Shown: positions 11,300 through 23,575, counted from the first letter of the stretch. The stretch is 64,000 nucleotides of DNA from Heterocephalus glaber (GCF_000247695.1 NW_004624732.1:17857561-17921560); one strand, 5' to 3'. The notes: generated from the sequence alone by a model not told the origin. A program made the numbers and translations.

Positions 11300-13192
11300 C
11301 TTCTAAAGTATATGAATGAACTCACTGAGAGACAAATTAGGAAAGTAATACCATTCACAATAGCATCAAGAAAAATTAAATACATAGGAATTAACCCAAT
11401 CAAGGAAGTGAAAGGCTTCTGCACTGTAAATCACAGTTTTTTAAAGAGGACATCAGAATATAGAAACATATTCCCTGTTCCTGGATATGCAGAACCAATA
11501 TTGTTAAAATGCCATACTTCCAAATTGCTATGTAGATTTAATGCAATCCCAATCAAAATACCTATAGCATTCCTCATGGAACTGGAGAAAATAATCCTAA
11601 AATTTACATGGAACCAGAAGAGACCCAGAGTATCAGAAGCAATCCCAGGCAACAAAAGCAAAGCAGGAGGCATCACTTCAAGTTATACTACAAGGCTACA
11701 GTAATAAAAACAGCATGGTATTAGTACAAAAACATACGATTCAATGAAACAAGATAGAAGACACAAAAATCCCAAAACATTCAGCCACCTGATCTTTGAC
11801 AAAGGGGCCAAAAACATATGCTGAAGGAAAGATAACCAAATGGTGCTCGGAAAACTGGCTACCCACATGCAGAAGACTGAAGCTAGACCCATATCTCTCA
11901 TTGTGTACTATACTAAAATCAAAATGGATCAAATATCTAAATATTAAAACAGAAACCCAACCTACTGCAAGATCAAATAGGTAAAACTCTTCAAGTCATA
12001 TGTGTAGACAAGGACTTCTAAATAGATCTTCAATTGCACCAGTAATAGCTGCATTTATGGTTTATATCAAATAAAAAAGCTTTTGCACAGCAAAGGAAAC
12101 AATAAATAGAGTGAAGAGACAACAGAATGAGAAATTTTTTTGCCAGTTATACCTTGAACACAACACTAATATCTAGAATGTATAAAGAACTCAAAAAATT
12201 AGACCCTCCCAGTGTAAAAGACTCAATTGAAAAATTGACAACTGAGATGAGTACATACTTCTCAGAAGAAGTACAAATGACCAATAAATACATAAAAAAA
12301 TGTTCAACTTCACTGGGCATTAGAGAAACACAAATTAAAACCACACTGAAATTTCATGTTATCCAGAAAGAATGGCTATTATCAAGAAATCAAATAATAA
12401 CAAATGCTGGCAAGTTGCAGTGAAAAAAGAACCCTCTCTACATTTCTTGTGGGAATGTAAAATAGTACAACCATTATGGAAATCAGTATGGAGATTGCTC
12501 ACAAAACTAAAACATAGATATTCCATTTGATCAAGCTAGTCTCCTTTTAAATATCCTCCCCAAAGAGCTAAAGACATCCTATTACACTGATACATGTATA
12601 CCAATGTTTATAGCAGCACAATTCATAATAGCTAAATCTTGGAAGTAGCCTAATGTTCATCAACAGATGAATGGATAAAGAAAATATGGTATCTATACAT
12701 ATGAAATACTTGTAGGTTATAAAGAAGGATATATTTGAGACATTTGTAGGAAAATGGATGCATCTTTAAAACATAATATTAAATGAAATAAATAAGATAC
12801 ACAAGCTTAAATATTCTATGCTTTCTCTCATATGAGAAATCCAAACTACAAATAAAGATTAAAATAAAAAATTGATGAAAGAAAACAGGGAGATAGATTT
12901 TTTTTTTTTTTTTTGCAAATGGGAAAGGGACCAAGAGATGGGTGGGAAGAGGGTGTAAAAAAATTTAAGATGTATCATGTGCAGGTACCAACTGCTCCCA
13001 ATGAATGTAGTGCTTGTACATTGCAAATGTCAATTTAAAAAATAAAGAAAATGGGGAAGGAGATGTAGAGATGGAGGGAGTGGAAGGGAAGGGGAATAAA
13101 AAGAATCAAGATAACTCAAGTATGTGTATCCACTCCCCAAGATGAATGTAAACTTCATGTGCTGCAAACATGTACTAATAAAATTTTTTTAT
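11300..13192 (+). mobile_element. 5'-truncated LINE-1: ORF2 C-terminal part and doubled 3' tail
   Basis: Plus-strand L1 ORF2 from the region before ..NPIKEVKGF.. through [23 protein letters not shown] and HFLWECKIVQPLWKSVWR-like regions to the ORF2 end near 12870. Many frameshifts and stops break the frame. The 3' part holds two successive tails (about 12915-13048 and 13049-13190), each purine-rich, then AAGATGAATGTA-like and ACTAATAAA-like. It is older than the copies at 2780 and 9553. Confidence 0.85.
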
Positions 13193-13464
13193 AAGGAATA
13201 TGAAAATAGTGTAAAAAATAAGTGACCTTTCTATGCTTGCTTGATCCTTGGGCCCACTTTTGCTTTCTCACCCAATGGAAGAAAGGATTGAAGCTTGTAC
13301 AGTGTAATTGTTTATCTGGTGGAGGGTGCTAATGTACTGTAGGTGATAAGTTAAGGATTTACCAAGGCACATAAAGTAAGCTACCCAGGAACTATTTGTA
13401 TATTGCTCACTTCCCTTTCTGAGACAGTGTGTTCCTCTAAACTATTGATTTTTTTTTATCCCAT

Positions 13465-13630
13465 CAAGTTTATTGGTACATTTTAGGTATACAGTATGAT
13501 CACATTCATCATTGGGAATTTATACTTGTACATAATATATCTTGGTTCTCCTTTTTTCCCCATTCCCCTTCCTTCCTTTCTACCCCCCCACCCACCATTT
13601 ATAAAAACATTTTTTTCCATTTTTTTAACA
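13465..13630 (-). mobile_element. LINE-1 3' UTR fragment
   Basis: TTTATTGGTACATTTTAGGT at the left end and the pyrimidine-rich tail on the plus strand match the L1 3' ends at 2796 and 9582. Very short copy. Confidence 0.8.
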
Positions 13631-15169
13631 ATGGTGGGAATTTCTATCATTTTGGCCTATAGTGAGTGAAGACTCCATCTAGCCCATTTCTCACTGACAC
13701 TTAAAGTGATATTTCTAAATCATGCCCCTCCCAGCTCAGAATCTTCCAGGGATTTCTACTGGTTACAAAGCAAAACTCAGTCATGGATGCATTAGTTATT
13801 CTGTCATTGTATGAACATGGTAGAGTACACCTACAGAAACCTAGATGGAGTAGGTCAGTCACTCAAAGTGGCGTCTTGATCAGACCAAGAGGGGCGGTAA
13901 ACAAGATGGATGAGCCTTTTGTTGTAAGTAGGACTGCTGTCTAAAATAGCAATTAAAAGTATAGTATAGTAAGCATATAAACATAGTCACTTATTACCAT
14001 TAGCAAGTATGCACTGTGCATAAATGCATGTGGGATACATTTTTAATGATGGGCAGCAGAAGCTTCTTTTTACCACACATGTGAGCCATGTTTTGCGTTA
14101 AGAGATTACGATGGCTGTGACTTCACTAGGCAATCGGTATTGCTCAGCTCCAATATGATCTGGCAGCACCTGCATCCTGCATACGGCCCGTCATGGACTG
14201 AAACAGTATAGTGTAGTGCCTGACCTTAGAAACTTGACAGCTTGACCTCAAGGCTCTCTATAAGGGTCTTCCTCTTTACTTCTCTAGACTGACTTCCTGC
14301 CATCATCCTACCCCTCATTCATCCACCAACTACCCTTAGGACTTTGGAGATGTCATATCCACATCTGCCTGATCACCTTCTTCTTCCTGAAATCCCCCAT
14401 TCACTAACTCAGATAGTCCATGACTCCGTAATTCCTAGTTATCCATTAGACCAACATAGTTCTTTTTCAAAGTAGTTTTGTTGACTGTTCTCTCTCTATA
14501 CCCCATTTTCTAGGCCATGTATGGAAGCCTTCTGTGGTTCTTTCTATTCCTGCACTTAACACTGACATTTTGGGGTGGCTTTATGTTACTGCTGCTGCCT
14601 CTGTGGCCTCCTTGATGGCCACCATCTTTCTCTGCAGACTCGGTGCCAAGCACGTGCTTAGTGACTTGGGATGGAGATGTGTTCTTCGTCCTTGGTGCAC
14701 AGGTCCCTGTCCTCTCAGGGTCTCACACATTATTCTCTGCTTCTGCTAATGTTCAGTTTCTCAGCTCAACTCCAGGAAAGCAGCATCCCTTGGGGCTTTC
14801 CCATCCTCATTATGGAAATTTTGTCTGCATCCAGCAAGGACACTTCTAGAAGAATGCACATTCCCCCTCCCTTACCCTTCCCTGGCTACGTCTTTGGTGA
14901 AGCAATGAAATCCCAAAGGAATCGATGCCTTGTCAGGTATCTCTGAGGATGCATCTACCATTGGCTCTGGGGCTTTGCATCAGAGAGCTTTGCATAAACT
15001 GGAATAATACCAGCTTTGTGCACAGCTATGTTGCCTTGGCTGGGTCAGAGACTGTCTGGGCCCTGCAAGCCCTTAAGTTAAAAAGATCTCAGTATCCTAG
15101 AAACTCAGCATAACTGTCCCATTCAGAAAAGCAATTTCTAAAAAAAAAATGTGATGTATTGGCCAAAGC
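13631..15169. other. Intergenic, no gene seen
   Basis: About 1.5 kb with faint L2/MIR-like traces (for example 13680-13800 and 14260-14520). Frames of up to 91 codons overlap on the plus strand near 14534-14946 without known motifs. Confidence 0.45.
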
Positions 15170-15285
15170 CCGGGTTCAAATCTTGGTTCTGCTACATTGT
15201 GCTGTGCAATCTGGATAAGCTTCCCAATGTTTCTTTGTCTCAGTTTCCTTATCTGTAAAAGGGGAACTAAATAATACCATTGTAT
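15170..15285 (+). repeat. MIR SINE fragment
   Basis: GGTTCTGCTACATTGTGCTGTGCAATC followed by CTCAGTTTCCTTATCTGTAA is the typical MIR core and 3' part. Confidence 0.75.
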
Positions 15286-15304
15286 TAGTTAAAAGTTCTC
15301 CAGA

Positions 15305-15372
15305 GAAACAGAATATATATATATACACACATACATATATATACACATACATATATGTATGTATATATATTT
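15305..15372 (+). repeat. (TA/CA)n low-complexity tract
   Basis: Alternating TATATA, CACACA and TACATA blocks. A similar tract of TATG and TATC units lies at about 15580-15625. Confidence 0.9.
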
Positions 15373-15627
15373 CTCCAAAAAATGTACACACACTTCAGCA
15401 GTTAGCTGCACTAATAAATGTCTGGAAGCTCATGGCTACCACTTTGAGCACCACTTGTAATTGTTGAAGCCAAAGATAATATGTTAATCTCATGATGTCT
15501 CAATAAATTTAGTATTAAAATATTTATACAAGTTTTTTTTTCCTGATGTATCATTTTTTGGCAAAATCTATCTATTTAAGTATGTATGTATGTATGTATA
15601 TCTGTATGTATGTGTCTATCTATCTGG

Positions 15628-16143
15628 TATGATTGATACATACTGTGAATGTTTGTTAAATTAAAAATCTTATAGTAAAAGACACTTCAAACACACTTAC
15701 AGCATTGCTGTTGCCACTTTCTGAAGCAGTTCTGGAAATTCTCTTTTGTGAGTGTCTTTAGTTGCACTGCCATGGATGTCTCTGTGTCTTGAATTGATTC
15801 AAAATGTTTATCTTCCGTGGTCATTTTGACTTTAGGGAAGAGCCATAGCTTTCACAGTACCAAATCTGGTGAATAAGATGGCTGGAGACACACCATAATG
15901 TTTTTACGAGTCTCCCTTTCCATTCGATGCAAGTGGCAGCAGAATTCATTGTATTTTTTATCACATCTCATAAAGACACTCATGAAAGTGGACATGAAGA
16001 ACTGCTTCAGAAAATGACAAGAATAATGGGATAAGTGTGTTTGAAGCAAAGGGGAATGTTTTGAGGGTCAGTAATGACAATATGTCTTATTGCAGTAAAT
16101 GTTTAAAAATTTAAATATTTATCATATATTTTGATCACATCTC
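15628..16143. mobile_element. Fold-back (palindromic) mariner-like element
   Basis: Both ends carry the same mariner 3' region in opposite orientation. The left half reads on the minus strand and the right half on the plus strand, both containing a decayed transposase C-terminus (left half: SPDLVL, KVKMTTED-like and FQNCFRKW-like) and terminal repeats rich in TGTTTAAATTT-like sequence. The shared stretch is about 150-200 bp per arm, so the element can form a long hairpin. It carries no working transposase. Confidence 0.65.
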
Positions 16144-16149
16144 ACACAT

Positions 16150-16632
16150 AGATTTATTATATTTTCTCTCATGATCCTAGAGTCTAAAACTTTCTACGAT
16201 GGCTCTCTGCAGCTGGTAGAATGGTTTAGTCCAAGAAGTTAGAGGCTCAGAACCAGGGAGGTGCATGGTGTAAGCCCCTAGTCTGAGGGTGAAGTCCTGT
16301 GGACCTTTGGACAGCTGCTGGTACAGTTCCAGAGTCCAAGAGCTGAGGAACCTGGAGTCTTATGTCCAAGGTTCACAGCAGCAAGACATGGGCCCACTCC
16401 AGCAGGAAGAGCAAGTGAAGGTGAGGGAGCGAATTTCCTCTTTACTTCTTTTCCATGGAGGCCCAGGTCATTGGATGGTACTATCTATAAGCAGGGCAAG
16501 TCTTCCTACTCAGATCTCGGACCCACACACCACTCTTCTCTGAAAATACACTCACAGACACACTCAGAAGTATGTGCTATTCTCTAGCATTCCTCAATTC
16601 AGTTGAGTTGACACCTAAAATTGACTATCACA
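16150..16632 (+). repeat. Old interspersed repeat, family not named
   Basis: Ends in TTGACACCTAAAATTGACTATCACA, with a start resembling TTAGTTAAAAGTTCTCCAGAGAAACAGAA split off at 15287. The AT tract and the mariner appear to sit inside it. A second copy of the family is at 17338. Confidence 0.45.
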
Positions 16633-16639
16633 AACATCA

Positions 16640-17337
16640 ACCGCAAAAGATTGTTATACGGATTAAAAGGATTAATCCAGTAGGTCATAGTACATAGCAA
16701 GTATGTGGTACACTTAAAGATGTTAGTTGTAACTTGCCTCTAACACATTGTGTAATGTCAGACAAGCCCTTGACCCCTACGGTACTCTCCCTACATGCCC
16801 AGTGAGAGATCTGGGCTTTACATCATCTTCTGTGCCTTTCAGCAACTGGGCCCTCTGGTCGTACACAGCTCACCAACCCACCTTGCTTAGCTCTCAAACA
16901 CCAATAAGCTTTGTACCAAGTAGTATGGCTTGGTGCAAGTTTGAAACCACTCTTTGAATAGCCTGGATTGTAGTTTTCCATAATCATCGTGATCAATTCT
17001 TTCTACTTAATTCTAAGAATAAGTCCCATGACAGTGGGTTATAAAATACACCAGACTTTATAACAGTGCCAATTCCTGGTGAGGCTGTTCTAATTCCTGA
17101 ATTTTTTCCTGATTTTATATTTTGGAAGAAGATTTAGAAAATGCTTGATAGGAACAAAATACCAGAAAACAGTGACTCTTAACCAGGTACTCTCTGCTAA
17201 ACAACCTCACCTTAGAAGGGAAGGCCCTCTGCAGAGTAAATAGAGGAAAGATAGCCTCATGTGCAGGGTTTCAGGAGAATGAGGACCACATGCAGGAGGC
17301 CACTTTACCAGGATGTGGACAGTAATGAAAGAGAACT
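16640..17337. other. Intergenic, no gene seen
   Basis: No recognisable gene or clear transposon in this stretch. Confidence 0.45.
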
Positions 17338-17822
17338 CACTATGTTAGTTAGGGTTCACTGGAGGAACAGATTTACTGTAAATATACATATGATATATAA
17401 GGATTTACAAAATAGGCTTTCAAAGGCCATCTGTGGAGTCAGGAGTGGAAGAATGCAAAGTAGCCATCTGTGAGCTGGAGAGCTGGCAGGCTCAGTGGAA
17501 AGTCAAAGGCCTGGAGCTCACTGCAGACTCTAGTGGGAGTGTGTGTCAGAAAGCTGAAAGATCTTCTCTGGAAGTCTGAACACATTGGAGATGAACATCC
17601 AAAGGCAATGGTGCAGACTGGAACTCTGCCAAAGGGCAGGCTTCCTTGTTCTTTCCCTTTTTATTCCACCCAGGCTACATGCCTACTGGCTAGTACCACC
17701 CACATCTGGGGTGGGTCTTCCTTCTCCAATTTGCAGCCTGCATGTCTGTTATCCATGGACACACCCAGAACTGCTCCACTAATCCACTAGGGGAGTCTTA
17801 GTCCGTAATTAACTATCACAAT
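17338..17822 (+). repeat. Old interspersed repeat, same family as 16150
   Basis: Starts TTAGTTAGGGTTCACTGGAG and ends TTAACTATCACA, the landmarks of the family at 15287/16632. Overlapping frames of 70-106 codons here are by-products of the repeat. Confidence 0.5.
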
Positions 17823-17999
17823 TATAGAGGGGTCTAATCTTGGAGGGCAAAGAGAAGATGTATACACTAGAGTTCCAGTTTCAGCCTCCAAATGGGACAG
17901 AATCTCCGAACAGCTTCCTTAACTCCAAACAGAACCTCTCCTAGTCATCTTGGAACCCTGAGTAGTCACTGCTAATGTGCAGGTGGACTTTTCTAATTT

Positions 18000-18390
18000 T
18001 CCCTATAATTTTTTTAGCATGCTTGATTTTACACTGGTTCTTGAATATTTTAACATTTTCACTTATATCACATGCATTTCCCTAACTTATTAAAATTCTT
18101 TGCAACATCATTTCCTTGCTTCAGAATATCTGATTACAAGTCTGCATTATAATTCTCTTAGTATTTCCCTGATGAGGAACACTTAAACAGTTCTATATTT
18201 CTCCTACTATAAAGAGAGCTATTATAAACCTTTTTAAATGAAAATCTTGGCCTGTATTTCCAGAGATTTTCTCAGGATAGAATTTTAGATGTAGAATTCC
18301 TGAATCCAAGAATGGGAATATTCACAAGATTGTTGGCACACCGCCAAATGCTCTCTCAGAGAAGTTATGCCCAACTTCTTTTTATCAGCC
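18000..18390 (-). repeat. Old LINE-1 3' region fragment
   Basis: Reverse reading of a common old L1 segment (TATTTCCAGAGATTTTCTCA, TAGAATTCCTGAATCCAAGA, then GCACACCGCCAAATGC). Confidence 0.5.
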
Positions 18391-19075
18391 ACAGTGAGCC
18401 ATTAGATACTTTGTGTGTTTAGTTAGGTTTCTTTTAAATGTCTCTGCCTGTTAAAATGTGACATTCACACACAAACATAAAGCCATACATATATGTGTAC
18501 ACATATAACTATATCTGTATATTTTGATTAATAATGCAACCACACATTTTTTTCCTGTTAGAATAATTTTTTCAGTGGCAAGTGATTAATCCTGTTTGGA
18601 ATAAACAAGTTAGAGAACTTCCTTCTAACTCCCTAAGGGGTAGCTGCAGTTAGCTGCCAAGAATTCTAGTTCAGTTTAGCTGTTTCAAATCTACAGCTTA
18701 GTTGTTTTTGTATATCAAACATGTCTCAGAGGGGAAAAGCCTCCATATAAACAATAAAAAAAAATCTTTCTGATGATGTATTTCAAGAGAGTATTGAAAG
18801 AAATGGAAAAATACTCATGGTAGAGGGCTTTCTTTACTTCTCAGCACCTTTGCATTTCATGGCTTTGCCTTATTCTAATAATTCTGTGATGAAGGGAGGG
18901 CAGGGTTTATTACTCCCTGTTTACTAATGAGAATCCAAATCTCCAAGAGGACAGCCACTTGACTCTGCTCCCTGTCATATTCCAGGAACTAACTTGTCTT
19001 CTTCAGCTGGTGACAAGTAACTGCCAGACACCAAGAAGCTTATTTTAGTTGTCAGCCCCACATCTGTGCCCACTT
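18391..19075. other. Intergenic, no gene seen
   Basis: AT-rich unique-looking sequence without recognisable features. Confidence 0.45.
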
Positions 19076-19270
19076 ATCGCACAGGTGCGAGGTATTACTG
19101 AAGCGAAGGTATGTACAGATGCCAGCATTGCCCAGGTGCTCAGCATTGCACAGGTGTTCAGTATTGCACAGGTGCTTAGCACTGTACAGCAGCCCATCAT
19201 GTCACAGGTGTCCAGTATAGCACAAGTGTTAATATAGTAGAGATGCTGATATTGCACAGGTACCAGGTAT
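19076..19270 (+). repeat. 18-bp minisatellite with CAGGTG E-boxes
   Basis: About ten degenerate units of the pattern TTGCACAGGTGCTCAGCA. CAGGTG occurs at 19082, 19133, 19151, 19169 and 19205. From 19133 to 19223 all spacings are exact multiples of 18 (the 19223 unit is CAAGTG), with decayed units between. Because 18 is a multiple of 3, several frames read through as a six-residue repeat (IAQVLS-like); this is not evidence of a protein. Confidence 0.9.
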
Positions 19271-20179
19271 ATGAAAGATATGTGAAACCTGCTCCCCCTG
19301 GAGGCTCCTATTTATTCATCTTTCAGGAAAATCAGAAGGTTGAATGAGAAGGTCTCTATGACCTTATCTAAAACACACTCCTGAGTATTTCGCTTGACAT
19401 AGCCTTTTCTCTGTATCCTGTTCTGCATGGGTTAGGCTGTCACCCTGACATTTAAAAAAGGTGGCAAAACAGTACAGTTTGAGCCATCTGCTCTGCTGTG
19501 TTCATCTCCTCTACACCATGCAGCCATGCTTCAGCACCTGCTTCTGCTCCACTGCCACCAGTCTCCACTACTGGAAGCCACTCTGGACAGGGAAGGGAGG
19601 TGTGGGACCTCACTGCCCACTGCTTCCCCTCTGCCTTGAGGAATGTGTGGGGCAGGGGCCTTTGCAATACTCCTCCTAAAGAGGAGACCTTGAATTGTGC
19701 AATTTTTAGCTGACATAGGGTTCAGGTAGAATGGCATCTCAAATGCTATATAGTGGAGGGTTGAGGAGTAGCCCTTCTAAATCCTCTGTTTTTGTTTCCC
19801 TTCTGGGATTCTAGTCAGGTATTCCTTGTCCCAGAGGAGATGCTAGTGGATCTATATGATACTGAACAACTTGGTCCATTCCATAAAGATCTTAGTTATA
19901 GAGACTGAGAAGACGTCTTCATCTACAAAGCCCACAAATTCATCTTGATCTTTAGCTTGAAGGGCTGTAGTGTTTTGTACACATGTGCCCCATTAGTCAA
20001 TACATATCAGGTGATTCACAGTGGTGTCAAATGAGGATTTTTACATCCATCTGAGGGGTCTCTTATAAGCTGTCTTCCCCTATTCTGGCCTCCATAATTT
20101 CTAGGCTTTCTTTTTAGAATACACATTCTACAGTAATTTATCTTCAACACAGGCCACCAAGGTAATTGCACATCTGATG

Positions 20180-20560
20180 TTATCTGTACCTCTTTCCTTC
20201 CTATAAACCTCTCTAAGGGCTCTCACCACCTGAGACAACATTCAAGCTGCACAACATTGAGCCCAGGCCCCTCGTGACATGGTTCTTGGCCATCTCTGGT
20301 CCATCCATCCATCCATCCATCCAGGCAACATTATAGGAAGAAAAGCCCACTTGAAACTTCAGTCTTGCTTTTTTCTCTGCATTTGACATCCCCTCACCTG
20401 GATAACTCTTTTAGAACCTAGCTTGGATTTCCTCCTCCAGGAATCCTTCACTGGACTTTGGCCATTAGATCACTAGATCTTCTTCAATGGGCCCCTGGCT
20501 GTTGAGACATTTTTGCACAGTTCCTTTTGTAAGGAATGTTCTCCAAGGTAGGATAAGGCT
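20180..20560 (-). repeat. L2 LINE fragment with (CCAT)n
   Basis: Plus strand shows the reverse reading of an L2 3' region (CTCCAGGAATCCTTCACTGG and similar). A pure CCAT repeat is at 20301-20322. Confidence 0.5.
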
Positions 20561-21859
20561 CTGCTCAGTCCTAGATCTCTGGCCTTGCACCTGCCAAGTG
20601 ATGTAACCTCAGGGGGGTGTTTGTTTGTGGAATGCATGAAGGAAAGAATGGAGGTGTTTCACTGCCTGGGTGCTCACTATGATTATAATATTTCCACTGT
20701 CACCAGAAAAGACAATGCCTGATGCACAACATCTGTGAGCTAAACTTTCCTTCCCCAGAGTCAGGGGCAGCCTGACCCTTGGTGTCTCAGCAGGACTGGA
20801 GGGCTGTGATCTTGCGAGGGCTGAATACAGAACTCCTTGCTCAGTAATTTTTGACTTGGAGAGAAAAAGAATTTCGGCTATGTGAAACAGAAAAGTTGGC
20901 TAATGTATTTGGTTCAAAGTTGAAGAGTGGGAGATCTGAATATGTTAAGTATCAACCCTGTTTTGACATCTGTAATCTTGGCAAGAGAGACCTCTTGATC
21001 ACAGGCAGGCCTTGGGAACAGAGGCTGGCAGAGTCCACCCAGCCTTACTGCCAGGCTCTCGACTTAGGAAACCACCAGGAGCTGAGACTTTCCCCCAGCT
21101 GCAGGCTCCCATCAGCTCCTGTGATAGGAAGCCAACCAAAACAACCAAACTTTCAGCTATATGCTAACAAAAGGATGGAAAAAGTTTTCTACTTTAAAAA
21201 TCCCCTTATGTGGCCTAAAATGCAAATGTTTTTGATTTTCTGATGAGAAGGTTGGGATATTTTACAGGGCAATGAGCAGTTACTCAGTACATTGCTGGGA
21301 CTTAATGTATACTCTCATTTGTTCAAGTAATATTATTAGCTCTCATGCTACACGTAGCTCATCTGAGGAGGTGATTTTTCATGGGTCTCTCCCTTCTTTT
21401 ACATCTGGTAATTGAGGTGGGAAAGGCCTATTGTTCTGAACTATCTTTCATGTGAAATATTTGCATATTTGCATATAAGACAGTCTTTGTAGGCAGAGGA
21501 AGTGTATCCCTCCAGAGCAAAGGGCAGGCATATTGAGTCCCCATTACAAGGCTTTCTGGTATCTTTAGTTCATGGTTCTCCTCTGGAACTTAACTCATCA
21601 TCAGGGCAAACATCCTCTGGGACCATTCATGTCATCCCCTAAGACTTAGGAGCAGGGAGATTTGATGCACTTACATCAGGGGTCACATACTTTAGTTTCA
21701 CCTCTTCTGTCAGTAGCCATGAAACATTACAGGCCAACTTGCTCACTTGAAAGCAGGACAAAAGCTCAGTTCCTTCAGAGTTAAAGGCAAACTTATATCC
21801 TTAGGATATATTTAAATAAATATTCTTGTGTCCTAAAATTCAAATATTTTGATCTTCAT
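20561..21859. other. Intergenic, no gene seen
   Basis: Includes a 130-codon plus-strand frame at 20851-21243 with no recognisable domain and no supporting gene signals. Confidence 0.45.
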
Positions 21860-21965
21860 GTTGTCAATGAGAAGAGAAGAGTGTGGCAAAGTTAAATAAC
21901 TTTTCCTAGGTCACAGAGCTAGCTAGCGCCTGAGGTGAGATTTTTGTCTGATTCTCATCCTGGAA
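21860..21965 (+). repeat. MIR SINE fragment
   Basis: CTAGGTCACAGAGCTAGCTAG and the flanking AAATAACTTTTCC correspond to the MIR core. Confidence 0.65.
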
Positions 21966-22279
21966 TGGCTCTCTTTCCATAACGCTGTGTTGATGTGTTA
22001 AACTGCAAGCATTAAAATGCCTGTAGTTCTGTTTCTGACACTGGGCCAGTTAAAATCCTGCTGGCTCCAAGTCATCCCGTTGCTATGATGATAAAAATGT
22101 TCAGCCAAAGAAAAGAAAACAATTGAGCAGCATAAACAAGATAAAACCATCAGAAGTTCCTTCCATTAAAAAATGAAAAAGCAGTTCTCTAGTATTTACA
22201 TAATGCTTGGCCAAGAGCCCTGACCCTCTGCCCTTTCTTCTGGAGGACAGATGAGACCCATTTCTCAGCAAGCAGGATG

Positions 22280-22291
22280 GGCTGAGTCACG
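22280..22291. promoter_or_regulatory. NF-E2/MARE-like site GCTGAGTCAC downstream of GYPC
   Basis: GCTGAGTCAC matches the NF-E2/MAF recognition element except for the first base and overlaps a CACGTG E-box. It lies about 1.6 kb beyond the GYPC poly(A) signal. A single motif is weak evidence. Confidence 0.25.
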
Positions 22292-22544
22292 TGAAATCAG
22301 ACTAAACAATGGGGCAGCAGGAGCAGGTGAGCTCTGGGGTGGGGTGGGATTGGGGGGAGGGGTGGTCTCCAGCTCTGGGGTCAGAGTCTAAGTCTTGATC
22401 AGCTTTTGGAAACCCCTTTATAAAATTCCGCAGTGCATGTCCATCTTGTGTTCTGTTTATTTTGATCACTGCCCAACCCTCATGACAGAGACTGATCTGA
22501 TCCATCAAGGGTCCCAATTGATCATCTGACTGATCCAAATTTCT

Positions 22545-22850
22545 TGGCATAGTTAACTGTGGTCTGAGAATATTAAGTGGAAAATTCCAGAAATGAACAA
22601 TTCATAATTTTAAAGTAACTTTTATTACAGTTTATAGTTATAATTGTACTGTTAGTTATTGTTATTAATCTTTTACTGTGTCTAATACATAAATTAAACT
22701 TTACCATAGGTAGGTATATAAACCAAAACAACGCCCCCTCTGACCCCAGTATATACAGAGTTGGGTACTATCTTTGGTTTCAGGCATCCACTAGGGCTCT
22801 TGGAGTACATCACCCTCAGATAAGGGCTGACTACTGCAGCTTTTTATTGT
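22545..22850 (+). mobile_element. Tigger1/MER2-type DNA transposon remnant
   Basis: The left part (TTAACTGTGGTCTGAGAATA, then GGAAAATTCCAGAAATGAAC) and right part (TCTTTTACTGTG, GGTTTCAGGCATCCACTAGG, GATAAGGGCTGACTACTG) match the two ends of Tigger1. The central transposase is missing, so this is a non-autonomous deletion form. Confidence 0.8.
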
Positions 22851-23389
22851 ATGGGTGAGAAAATGAGGGGCAGTGATCTGGGATCAGACCGAGAAGGGCC
22901 TTGCATCTGACCAGGCTCCTGCCATTATCAGCTCCTATGAGCTCTCTCTGTTTCTTTCCCTATCAGTCTCTGACTTCTAGCTCCTTTGGCTGGTGGTCAT
23001 TCCCACCTGTGTTTGGATCCCAATTAACCTCCTAGGGGAAGCAATGGGCTGTCTTTTGCTGACTCTTAGGTGGATATGGTGCAGCCTCAATAAGCAGAGA
23101 GTCTCTGAGCAGACCTGGCACACTAGGGCACAGTCTTTAATCTCAGAGCTGCTGATCTCTGATGGTTAAGCTGCTGAGAATCTTCCAAAGATTCATCTGG
23201 AAGGGGATGGCTAATGAGTTAATTTTCTCTGTTACTCACTTTATTTATTGTTTATTTTTTTCTGTTACTCATTTTAAATTACAGTTACACCTCAGGAGGC
23301 TCTTAGAAGTGATGCAATGAGGAAGTTTCATCAACCAATATGTGCACACTATTCAGTGTGTTAGTGACACGGGATACAGAGAGTGCCGA

Positions 23390-23575
23390 GTACCACCACG
23401 TTCATTCCTGCCTCCATGCTGTTAGATACCACAGAAGTACCATTCTTGGCATCATTTCCTCTTGAAAGATGAGAACATTGAGCCCGGAGAGATCAAGCAA
23501 GTTGCCCAAGGTCTAAAGACCAAGAAAGTGGAGCCAGTACCCAAGCCTAGGGACTGGGGCTCTGCAGTCCATGTT
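23390..23575 (+). repeat. MIR SINE
   Basis: AAAGATGAGAACATTGAGCCCGGAGAGATC followed by TTGCCCAAGGTCTAAAG is a clear MIR core. Confidence 0.7.

Noticed and set aside
19049..19257. Frames with a six-residue repeat on both strands
   Set aside because: Caused by an 18-bp minisatellite; a period divisible by three gives open repetitive frames by itself.
19076..19270. Possible CRISPR-like array
   Set aside because: Units are adjacent 18-bp tandem repeats without spacers, in a mammalian genome.
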